5,336 nucleotides of DNA from an uncultured Pseudomonadota bacterium (GTDB lineage Bacteria; Myxococcota_A; UBA796; GCA-2862545), in NCBI GenBank assembly GCA_937891875.1, contig CALATR010001101.1:1-5336 (forward strand), given 5' to 3'. How positions within the stretch are numbered: position 1 is the stretch's first letter; each line of letters starts with the position of its first letter. The notes below the pieces were generated by a model. The model made no database searches. It worked only from the letters and a program-made list of their open reading frames with translations, and was not told the origin of the DNA. Below are positions 1-5,336 of the stretch, one piece after another. A program made the translations under genes and the position numbers.

Positions 1-208
1 GCTGGTCCGTCGGGATCGCCAGCGCCCCCCGGGCGTCCGCGTAGGCGGGATCCCCGTGGGGTACGACCGCGTGCAGCCCGTCCAGGCCGCCGCGCAGCAG
101 GATGACGACGAGTCGCGGCGGGGCGGTCGGAGACGCCAGGGACGGGGTTCCCAGGGCGGCCAGTGCGCCGGCAGCGCCGAGGAGGGTCAACAGCTCGCGG
201 CGGTTCAT
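1..208 (-). CDS. DUF1501 family protein, N-terminal part (runs off window)
   Basis: Only the first 69 or so codons are present; the gene continues past position 1. The protein opens with MNRRELLTLLGAAGALAALG, a twin-arginine-type leader: an N-R-R-E-L-L motif followed by an Ala/Leu-rich hydrophobic stretch. Export by the Tat pathway is therefore likely. The mature part starts near residue 25 and soon reads RLVVILLRGGLDGLHAVVP, then HGDPAYADARGALAIP. This matches the N-terminal signature of the DUF1501 family (PF07394; alkaline-phosphatase/sulfatase-like fold, function not established), whose members are usually about 400-450 residues. The ATG at 208-206 is chosen because a perfect GGAGGTGA Shine-Dalgarno lies just upstream, inside the last codons of the DUF1800 gene, which ends only 2 bases away. 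DUF1501 genes are commonly found directly after DUF1800 genes, as here. The biochemical role is unknown; the family call is firm. Confidence 0.88.
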   Translation of the reverse strand, partial: MNRRELLTLLGAAGALAALGTPSLASPTAPPRLVVILLRGGLDGLHAVVPHGDPAYADARGALAIPTDQ

Positions 209-220
209 GCTCACCTCCGC
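209..220 (-). promoter_or_regulatory. Shine-Dalgarno of the DUF1501 gene, embedded in the DUF1800 stop region
   Basis: The minus strand reads GCGGAGGTGAGC directly before the DUF1501 ATG. GGAGGTGA matches the anti-Shine-Dalgarno fully and includes the TGA stop of the DUF1800 gene. This decides the DUF1501 start and implies translational coupling of the pair. Confidence 0.8.
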
Positions 221-1512
221 TGAAAGGCCGGGCTGGCCAGCATGAGGGTGAGAGCGCGCCGGGGCCTGGCCGCGGCGAGCTGGGAGAGGAGCGGGCCGGT
301 CGCGGCGGTGCCCAGCAGGTCACGCGCCAGGCCCGGCACGTCCGGGGTTGTGCGGAAGCTGCGGTTTGCCGCCTGTACCGCGAGGTCGATCCGGGACAGC
401 ATGCCCTCGGGACCCAGCCAGGCCGCCGCCTCGTCGTCCCAGCCAGCGGGCGAGGGGACCAGGGCGGCAGGCTGACCCAGCGCGCGGGCCGGACCGTCCG
501 GGTTCTTCGGAGCAAACTCGGGCAGGGCACGCGCCACGCTGGTCACGAGATCCTGGGGTGTCTTGAGCTTGCGGGCCTCCGGCCGGGCCACGTCCGGGTG
601 CCGCACGAGGGCCTGACCCACCGCGGCGAGGGTGCCGTTCGAGCGCTCCCAGGCGTCCTCCAGATCGGAGATCAGACCCCTTGAAGGCACATCCTCGACG
701 AAGTGCCTCGCGAGCTTGGTGCACACGTGCCGCCGGGTCTGGGGATGGTTGGCCAGCATGCGCAGCGCCTGCTCCCCGCCGGCCTCACCCGCGGGGAACG
801 TCTGCCCCAGGAGCTGCTTCGAGCCCGGCTGGTGCGCGCCCTTGCGGAACACGAACCCGTCGCGGGCCAGCTCCTCCGGGCGCCTCGCGACCGACCAGCC
901 GGTGATCAGCGCGGCGAGGCCCTGCACGTCGGCCTGGGAGTAGCCCCCGTCGACCCCCAGCGTGTGCAGCTCCAGGATCTCCCGGGCCAGGTTCTCGTTC
1001 AGCCCGCGGCCCCCGCGCTGGCCGACCCGGCTGTCCGGTCCGAAGGAGGCGGCGTTGTCGAGGTAGAGCAGCATGGCGGGGTGGCGCGAGCTGGCCAGGA
1101 GCAGGTCCTCGAAGCGACCGAGCACGTGGGGGCGCAGGGCGTCGCGCTGGAACACCCCCCACAGCGGCACCACCTGGCGCTTGGCCGCGCTCACCGCGAA
1201 GTGGTTGCCGAAGAAGGCCCACCAGCGGTGGAAGAAGGTCGCGTCGGTCTGCCGTCGCGAGGTCCACCACGCCGCGACGTCCGCCTGCAGCTGGGCCGTC
1301 GCCGCCTGGCGGCGCATCTGCCGGTCCAGGCCGCGGTTGTCGAGCAGCGTGCGCAGGATCTGCCCGGTGCTCGGCAGGCCGGCCTCGTGGGGCAGGCCCG
1401 CTGGAGCCGCCACCAGCTGGGCATCGAGCCACGCCGCCGGATCGTCCAGCGTCGCAGCCTCTCCCGGCCGCGCCCCGAGCCCGAGGCGATTCAACGCGAT
1501 GTGAGCATCCAT
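211..1512 (-). CDS. DUF1800 family protein
   Basis: A complete 433-residue protein with DUF1800 (PF08811) features along its length. These are an N-terminal HIALNRLGLGARPGE (residues 4-18), a Trp/Phe-rich segment with FFGNHFAVS (100-108), HPAMLLYLDN (144-153), the family hallmark GLNENLAREILELHTLGVDG (170-189) followed by GYSQADV, ITGW (203-206), a GAHQPGSKQLLG segment (225-236), HPQTRRHVCTKLARHFVED (256-274), and a C-terminal PSPAGWDD. Family members are often somewhat longer (about 450-550 residues), partly because of N-terminal extensions; this one starts straight at the domain and shows no signal peptide. The ATG at 1512-1510 is supported by GGAGG about 6 bases upstream and by the domain beginning immediately after it. 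The gene lies 48 bp after the tube-OmpA gene and 2 bp before the DUF1501 gene, so co-transcription and translational coupling with the latter are likely. The molecular function of DUF1800 is not established. Confidence 0.92.
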   Translation of the reverse strand: MDAHIALNRLGLGARPGEAATLDDPAAWLDAQLVAAPAGLPHEAGLPSTGQILRTLLDNRGLDRQMRRQAATAQLQADVAAWWTSRRQTDATFFHRWWAFFGNHFAVSAAKRQVVPLWGVFQRDALRPHVLGRFEDLLLASSRHPAMLLYLDNAASFGPDSRVGQRGGRGLNENLAREILELHTLGVDGGYSQADVQGLAALITGWSVARRPEELARDGFVFRKGAHQPGSKQLLGQTFPAGEAGGEQALRMLANHPQTRRHVCTKLARHFVEDVPSRGLISDLEDAWERSNGTLAAVGQALVRHPDVARPEARKLKTPQDLVTSVARALPEFAPKNPDGPARALGQPAALVPSPAGWDDEAAAWLGPEGMLSRIDLAVQAANRSFRTTPDVPGLARDLLGTAATGPLLSQLAAARPRRALTLMLASPAFQRR

Positions 1513-1517
1513 CGAGC

Positions 1518-1530
1518 CTCCGCAGCGGAG
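1518..1530 (-). promoter_or_regulatory. Small hairpin covering the DUF1800 ribosome binding site
   Basis: In the minus-strand transcript the sequence CUCCG-CUG-CGGAG can form a 5-bp, GC-rich stem with a 3-base loop. Its 3' arm includes most of the GGAGG Shine-Dalgarno (1521-1517) that precedes the DUF1800 start. Ribosomes finishing the tube-OmpA gene about 30 bases upstream would be placed to open it. The stem is short and could be chance in GC-rich DNA. Confidence 0.3.
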
Positions 1531-1558
1531 AACGCAGCGCTGGCTCAGATGTTGCCGA

Positions 1559-2443
1559 TCACGGAGGCTTGCCGTCCGGCTGGGAGACGTCGCGGCCTCG
1601 GGACTGGGACGAGGTCTCGTAGAACTCGGTCCGACGGTTCTGGACCCGGCCCGCCTCGGTGGCGTTGCTGGCCACGGGGTACTTCCAGGAGAAGCCCGAT
1701 GCGAAGAAGGTGGTGTCGGGGCAGTCCTCTTCCATCTTCTTCTTGGTCGCCTTCGCCCGCTTCGTGGACAGGGTCATGTTGTAGGCGAACGAGCCCATCG
1801 TGCAGGTGTGCCCCTCGATGAAGATCACCGGCGGAGGCGGATCCTGGCTGTTGATGGAGTTGGCCACCCGCGCGCAGGCCGCCTCGCCCTCGGGCTTCAT
1901 CTTGTCCGAGTCGAAGTGGAACGGGATGGGCTCCGTGAACAGCGGCTCGTCCGGGTCCGGCTCCGGCTGGGGCTCGGGCTCCGGCTGGGGCACGGGCTCA
2001 CCGCCGTCGATATACATGCCGTCGTACGCGACCTCGAGGGTCTCGACCGCGAGCGCCGAGCCGCTGGAGGCCAGCGCCGGGCCCTCCCAGGCCACCGGCC
2101 AGATCTCCAGGAAGCTGTAGCGCCGGATCTCCTTGCCGGAGTTGTCCCGCATCACGATCGCGCCGGAGGTGCTGGAGCGGCTCGAGTAGTCGTCCTTCAG
2201 CCACTCGTCGCGCCACTCGGCCAGCGCCTGGCTGGCCGACGTCGCGTACTTGAGCGTCAGGTTCTCGAACTTGGACTGGCCGGGCATCTTGTGCACGGCG
2301 CCGTTGAGGCCTCCCTCCTGGATCTCGAAGACCTCGGCACTGGTCTTGAGTCCCGAGAACTCCATGAAGTGCGCGACTTCCGTGTTCTCGATCTCGAGGG
2401 AGAAATAGAAGTTGCCATACGGGTCGTGGTCTTCGGTCGCCAT
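1559..2443 (-). CDS. Tail tube (gp19-like) protein fused to C-terminal OmpA-like domain
   Basis: A 294-residue two-domain protein. Residues about 7-146 follow the contractile-tail tube pattern (T4 gp19-like, PF06841; the 'phage tail region protein' family TIGR02241, which includes tube proteins of extracellular contractile injection systems). Landmarks are DPYGNFYFSLEIE (7-19), FMEFSGLKTSAEVFEIQEGG (26-45), HKMPGQSKFENLTLKY (51-66), the EIWPVAWEGPAL segment (113-124) and ALAVETLEVAYDGM (130-143). Residues 147-168 form a Pro/Glu/Gln linker. Residues about 168-275 are an OmpA-like module: FHFDSD (175-180), EGHTCTMGSFAYN (210-222), LSTKRA (225-230), and the closing GRVQNRRTEFY (265-275). The peptidoglycan-contacting Arg is kept (R229), but Cys214 replaces the usual Asp. 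No signal peptide or membrane segment is visible, which fits a tube made in the cytoplasm but not a periplasmic OmpA-domain protein. Typical tube proteins are about 150 residues. No other tail gene is in the window. The domain calls are firm; the role is inferred. Confidence 0.9.
   Translation of the reverse strand: MATEDHDPYGNFYFSLEIENTEVAHFMEFSGLKTSAEVFEIQEGGLNGAVHKMPGQSKFENLTLKYATSASQALAEWRDEWLKDDYSSRSSTSGAIVMRDNSGKEIRRYSFLEIWPVAWEGPALASSGSALAVETLEVAYDGMYIDGGEPVPQPEPEPQPEPDPDEPLFTEPIPFHFDSDKMKPEGEAACARVANSINSQDPPPPVIFIEGHTCTMGSFAYNMTLSTKRAKATKKKMEEDCPDTTFFASGFSWKYPVASNATEAGRVQNRRTEFYETSSQSRGRDVSQPDGKPP
1619..1942 (-). other. OmpA-like (peptidoglycan-binding type) domain of the fusion protein
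   Basis: This segment encodes residues about 168-275. It has the beta1 strand (PIPFHFDSD), a helix with EGEAACARVANSIN, the beta2 strand and loop VIFIEGHTCTMGS, the helix YNMTLSTKRAKATKKKM, and the final NRRTEF strand. In E. coli OmpA the Asp and Arg that bind diaminopimelate are 15 residues apart. Here the equivalent pair is Cys214 and Arg229, so half of the pair is substituted. Three cysteines occur in the module (190, 214, 241). Confidence 0.87.
1959..1994 (-). repeat. Two-copy 18-bp tandem repeat coding the Pro/Glu linker
   Basis: On the plus strand the 18-base unit at 1959-1976 is repeated at 1977-1994 with one mismatch, followed by the first five bases of a third unit. It keeps the reading frame and encodes the alternating Pro-Glu-Pro-Gln linker (about residues 150-162) joining the tube and OmpA-like domains. 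Such a repeat can expand or contract by slippage in six-codon steps, changing linker length without breaking the frame. Confidence 0.75.
2006..2443 (-). other. Tail tube domain (gp19-like) of the fusion protein
   Basis: This segment encodes residues 1-146. The order of motifs (DPYGNF at the start, FSGL, EGGLNG, KMPGQSKFENLTLK, WPVAWEGP, ETLEVAYDGM at the end) covers a whole tube domain, so the domain looks intact rather than a remnant. In the related phage, type VI and extracellular injection systems, this fold stacks as hexameric rings to form the inner tube. Confidence 0.88.
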
Positions 2444-2567
2444 CGCGTCACCCGGTGAGAGCAGAGCAGAGCATCAGAACGGATCGGGGCCAGAGGATAC
2501 CCCGCCCCGGAAGGCTATCGCAGGTTGACTCGCCTGCCCACGCAGATCCTGGGGTCGGCTCGCCGGA
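2444..2567 (-). promoter_or_regulatory. Intergenic region with a possible weak promoter for the tube-OmpA gene
   Basis: This is the largest non-coding gap in the window (about 124 bp), between the receptor stop and the tube-OmpA start. On the minus strand TATCCT (2499-2494) could serve as a sigma70-type -10 box about 50 bases before the ATG, but no good -35 sits 16-18 bases upstream. A weak GGGTGA lies about 5 bases before the ATG at 2443. A 5-bp inverted repeat, GCAGG/CCTGC (2520-2524 and 2533-2537), has no U-tract, so no intrinsic terminator is supported. Whether transcription from the receptor gene reads through cannot be told. Confidence 0.3.
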
Positions 2568-4790
2568 TCAGAAGGTGGCGCGCGCGCCGAGCAGGGGCAG
2601 CAGCGGGATCCCGCGCACGAAGCCCTGCTCGCTCCAGTCGTCATTCCACGTCGGATAGAGCACGTTTGCGCGCTTCGGCACGTACCAGACCTCGGCGCGC
2701 AGGGTCAGCGACCAGCGATCGAAGGTGAAGCACCGGGCGGCCGCCAGATCCACCTTGGTGTAGGCGGGCAGGCGCGCGCTCCACGGCTGCTCCTGCACCG
2801 GCGACCACGAGTCGTCGTTGGCGTCGTAGATGCCGCCGCTGACGGGTGTCCAGGGCAGGCCGCTGCCGTAGCGCCAGCGCAGGGCCAGGTTCCACTTCGC
2901 GGACGGATCCCACGAGGCGACTGCACCCAGGTTGACTGGCTGATCGTAGGGGCCGCTGGCCCAGCCGGTCTCGCGCCAGACCTGGGTGCGGGCGACGGAC
3001 GCCCAGCCCCACAGGAAGAACGTCTCGCGCAGGCGGTAGCGGGTGACCAGCTCGACGCCGAGGGCGCGACCGCGGTCGTAGACCTCCGGAGGACCGTCGG
3101 GGATGGCGAGCTGGGCGTTGGTCAGGTGCTTGGCGTACGCGTCGAGGGTCAGCTCGAGGCGGTTGGCGATGGTCTGCTCGATGCCCGCGCTGGCCTGCCA
3201 GGAGCGGGTGAGGGGCAGGTCGGGGTTGCCGACACCGTCTGCGAGGTCGATGACCGAGGGGGTCTGCAGGTAGTAGCCGCCGGCGAGCTCCAGCGAGGTC
3301 TGGTCGGCGAGGCGCCAGCGAACCGCCGCGCGGGGCTCGGGCAGGACCTTGCCGGTCAGGGAGTCCACGCCGACCCGCGCGCCCGGAATCAGCTGCAGGT
3401 CCCCGAAGCGCAGGAGGAGATCGCCGTAGAGAGCAGCTTCCAGGCGTGGGATCGTGACGTCGGTGTCCACGCCGCGCCCGATGGCGGGGGCCTCGGTCGT
3501 GACCAGCACACCCACGTCGTCCGCCCCGTCGACCTCGATGTCGTTGAGGCCGCCGCGCACCTCCCAGCCCAGGCCCAGCAGGTGCTCGCGCTGGGGGCCG
3601 ACGGGGCGGGTCCAGTCGAGGCGACTCGCCAGCGTCACGGCGCGCTGGTGCTGGGATCCGATGGTGCCCAGGTCGCCGCGGAGATCGTCGTGCACGAGGG
3701 CAGCGACCAGGCGTCCGCTCCCCCCCTCTTCACCCTGCCAGCGGTGCCGGACCCCCGCGACCTGGAAGGCCCGCCGATACTCGAACGACGGGCTCTCCTC
3801 GGCCTCCAGCGGGTCCAGGATGTCCAGCTCGCCCGCGGCCCGGGCGTAGCGGTCGCCGGCGCTGACGAAGAAGATGCCCGTCCCTGCGTCCTCGTCGCCC
3901 TTCTCGGCGCGCACGGCGAGGTCGTGGAAGATCGGCCACAGGGTGTACTGGTCCGAGCCCCGGCTGTAGAGGTCCTGGTAGGAGCGTCGACCCGCCGCGG
4001 CGAGCCACCAGCCCTTCTTGCCAACCGGGGCGCGGAAGTCGGCCCCGGCGATGATCGTGTTGAAGGTGAGCTGACCCTCGAGGTCCTCGGGCCGGTCGGT
4101 GCGGCTCTTCGCCTCGACCACGCCGCCCACCGCGTCGCCGTAGCGGGCGCCGAAGGTGCTGGGGTACAGCTCCAGCCGGCGCAGCTGGGTCGTCGGGAAG
4201 ACGCTGGCGTACTGGTTGAAGTGGTAGAGGTAGGGGATCTCGATGCCGTCGAGGTAGTAGCGGTTGTCGCCCGGGGCGGAGCCGCGCACGGAGAGGTCGC
4301 CTGAGGTCGGCGAGAACTCGCGTTGGACCGTCACTCCGGGCAGGGCCTGGGTGAGGCGGACGACGTCGTCCTGGGTGCCCGGCGTCTCGTAGGCCTGCTC
4401 GGCGTCGACCCGGTGAACCGTGGGGTGGGGGGTGTCCTGGAAGGACTCGACCACCACCTCGAGGTCGGCGGGCAGGGGCTCGAGGAAGACCTTGAGGTCC
4501 GACGTCGGCGCGGTGACTTCGAGCTCCTGGAGGCGGTGGTTCTCCGTCGACACGCGCAGATGCACGACGGTGCCGTCGGGCACGTCCGGAACGACGAAGC
4601 GCCCGTCCACGAGGGGACGGGCCGGGGCCCCGTCTGCAGCAACGCGGGTGCCGCCCTGCTCCCGGCGGCCGTCGGGGAGCTCGAAGGACCAGGTGACGAC
4701 GCCGTCCTCCAGCGGCCGGCTCGTCCCGCGCTCGAGCACCCGCCCCTCGATCTCGCCGGCCTGGACCAGCAGCGAGAGCAGCACGATCAT
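2568..4790 (-). CDS. TonB-dependent outer-membrane receptor with carboxypeptidase-regulatory-like N-terminal domain
   Basis: A complete 740-residue outer-membrane transporter. It starts with a short hydrophobic leader (MIVLLSLLVQAG) unusual in having no Lys/Arg. Residues about 13-105 resemble a carboxypeptidase D regulatory-like beta-sandwich (GEIEGRVLERGTSRPLEDG, then DGRFVVPDVPDGTVVHLRV). LEVVVES (110-116) is a possible TonB box. The plug spans about 120-230 and shows ALPGVTVQRE (149-158), LSVRGSAPGDNRYYLDGIEI (166-185), PYLYHF and ARYGDAVGGVVEAKSR (215-230). The rest, about 510 residues, is beta-barrel with alternating aromatic strands, and the protein ends in ATF; a terminal Phe is the usual BAM recognition residue. 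The receptor would import a ligand across the outer membrane using TonB/ExbB/ExbD energy; the substrate cannot be read from the sequence. The ATG at 4790 overlaps the upstream stop as ATGA and has a GAAGGTG ribosome binding site, so the two genes are probably translationally coupled. Confidence 0.92.
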   Translation of the reverse strand: MIVLLSLLVQAGEIEGRVLERGTSRPLEDGVVTWSFELPDGRREQGGTRVAADGAPARPLVDGRFVVPDVPDGTVVHLRVSTENHRLQELEVTAPTSDLKVFLEPLPADLEVVVESFQDTPHPTVHRVDAEQAYETPGTQDDVVRLTQALPGVTVQREFSPTSGDLSVRGSAPGDNRYYLDGIEIPYLYHFNQYASVFPTTQLRRLELYPSTFGARYGDAVGGVVEAKSRTDRPEDLEGQLTFNTIIAGADFRAPVGKKGWWLAAAGRRSYQDLYSRGSDQYTLWPIFHDLAVRAEKGDEDAGTGIFFVSAGDRYARAAGELDILDPLEAEESPSFEYRRAFQVAGVRHRWQGEEGGSGRLVAALVHDDLRGDLGTIGSQHQRAVTLASRLDWTRPVGPQREHLLGLGWEVRGGLNDIEVDGADDVGVLVTTEAPAIGRGVDTDVTIPRLEAALYGDLLLRFGDLQLIPGARVGVDSLTGKVLPEPRAAVRWRLADQTSLELAGGYYLQTPSVIDLADGVGNPDLPLTRSWQASAGIEQTIANRLELTLDAYAKHLTNAQLAIPDGPPEVYDRGRALGVELVTRYRLRETFFLWGWASVARTQVWRETGWASGPYDQPVNLGAVASWDPSAKWNLALRWRYGSGLPWTPVSGGIYDANDDSWSPVQEQPWSARLPAYTKVDLAAARCFTFDRWSLTLRAEVWYVPKRANVLYPTWNDDWSEQGFVRGIPLLPLLGARATF

Positions 4791-5336
4791 GGCCGCACCT
4801 TCACGACCACGACCGCCCCGTCGATCTGCTCGACCGCGCAGCGCTGCTCCAGGAGCCAGTCCGGGTCGAACCAGCCGCTGACCGCGACCGTGCAGGGCAG
4901 CGCGTCGGTGCCCGGATCGACGGTGTCGTCGACGACCTCGACGCCCTCGAGGCGCACACCGACCGCGACGTCGGGATCCGCCACCAGGGTGCCGCGCAGG
5001 TAGGTCCCCTGGGCGCTGCCGTCGGTCTGCAGGAAGCGGCCGGACTCGGTGAAGATTCCGGTTGGGACGTCATTGCCGACGAAGAGCTCCCGCGCCGCCC
5101 AGCCGTTTGCGCCCTGGCGTGCCGGGTCCAGTCCCAGGGCCATGAACGTGCGCACCCCGTCGGCCTCGATCTCGACGTCTTCGAGCTCCTCGTCGTCACG
5201 GACGTAGCTGGCGGCGACCCAGTCGGTGGTCGCGTCGTCGACCTCCAGGAAGTGCCCGCCCGGGTGGGTGCTCATCCAGCGCACCCGCACGCCGTCGGCC
5301 ACCTCCACACCCAGGCGCAGCCAGTCGCCGGCGACC
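4787..5336 (-). CDS. Hypothetical protein, 3' part (5' end outside window)
   Basis: The open frame runs from the window edge to a TGA at 4789-4787, giving about 182 residues. I do not recognise a family. A GTG at 5308-5306 could be a start, but the preceding in-frame codons (VAGDWLRLG) continue the same beta-rich style, so the true start is probably beyond the window. The visible part is acidic and rich in Val, Asp and Gly, with short alternating beta-like stretches, for example GVRVRWMSTHPGGHFLEVDD, LRGTLVADPDVAVGVRLEGV and the terminal GAVVVVKVRP. It has two Cys, in the segment DALPCTVAVSGWFDPDWLLEQRC, and no membrane helix. The composition suggests a beta-sandwich envelope or secreted protein, but the N-terminus that would show a signal or lipobox is missing. 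The 4-base ATGA overlap with the receptor gene argues that it is expressed with the receptor and may work with it, for instance as a surface partner. Confidence 0.75.
   Translation of the reverse strand, partial: VAGDWLRLGVEVADGVRVRWMSTHPGGHFLEVDDATTDWVAASYVRDDEELEDVEIEADGVRTFMALGLDPARQGANGWAARELFVGNDVPTGIFTESGRFLQTDGSAQGTYLRGTLVADPDVAVGVRLEGVEVVDDTVDPGTDALPCTVAVSGWFDPDWLLEQRCAVEQIDGAVVVVKVRP

Noticed and set aside
703..1821. Long plus-strand open frame (372 codons) opposite the DUF1800 and tube-OmpA genes
   Set aside because: It is antisense to two genes with clear family motifs, crosses their junction, and is low-complexity Arg/Ala/Gly/Pro-rich; a shadow frame of high-GC DNA.
2544..2572. 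GATCC/GGATC inverted repeat at the end of the receptor gene as an intrinsic terminator
   Set aside because: The stem is only 5 bp with a long loop, overlaps the stop codon region, and is not followed by a T-run on the minus strand.
3126..4304. Long plus-strand open frame (392 codons) opposite the TonB-dependent receptor
   Set aside because: Fully antisense to a receptor with an intact plug and barrel; its Val/Gly/Ala/Glu-rich translation shows no recognisable motif.
4323..5003. Plus-strand open frame (226 codons) across the receptor start and the upstream gene
   Set aside because: It spans an ATGA junction of two minus-strand genes and ends in Ser/Thr/Arg low-complexity sequence; no motif supports it.
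1..5336. CRISPR array, tRNA/rRNA, insertion sequence or prophage boundary
   Set aside because: No spaced direct repeats, no tRNA-like cloverleaf or rRNA stretch, no transposase motifs or terminal inverted repeats were seen; apart from one 124-bp gap the window is nearly all coding.

Overview
The window is GC-rich DNA with strong G/C bias at third codon positions. It is packed with genes on a single strand: all five genes I can support read on the minus strand, so transcription runs from high to low coordinates. The gene set is a large TonB-dependent outer-membrane receptor, a DUF1800/DUF1501 pair, and a contractile-injection-type tube protein carrying an OmpA-like domain. This points to a Gram-negative bacterium, with a Myxococcota-like (former Deltaproteobacteria) or similar high-GC lineage as the best guess. 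Taxonomy cannot be fixed from this window.

Layout in transcription order: (1) 5336-4787, the 3' part of an unrecognised gene, probably a beta-rich cell-envelope protein. (2) 4790-2568, a complete TonB-dependent receptor with a carboxypeptidase-regulatory-like N-terminal domain, a plug and a beta-barrel ending in Phe. Its start overlaps the previous stop as ATGA, so the two are almost certainly co-translated. (3) A gap of about 124 bp with a possible weak promoter and no convincing terminator. (4) 2443-1559, a two-domain protein: an N-terminal T4 gp19-like tail tube domain, a Pro/Glu linker, and a C-terminal OmpA-like peptidoglycan-binding-type domain. (5) After a gap of about 48 bp, 1512-211, a DUF1800 protein. 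(6) After 2 bp, 208-1, the N-terminus of a DUF1501 protein with a twin-arginine leader, running off the window.

The most notable item is the tube-OmpA fusion. Tube proteins of phages, type VI systems and extracellular contractile injection systems are usually single domains of about 150 residues. Here the same reading frame continues into an OmpA-like module, and no sheath, baseplate, spike or ATPase gene is visible nearby. It could be a tube or tube-cap variant that docks on peptidoglycan, or an orphan tube-fold protein reused in the envelope. The OmpA-like module also has Cys where the diaminopimelate-binding Asp normally sits. The DUF1800/DUF1501 pair is a common conserved couple of unknown function and gives no direct functional link to the tube gene. 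The long plus-strand open frames are antisense shadows typical of high-GC DNA.
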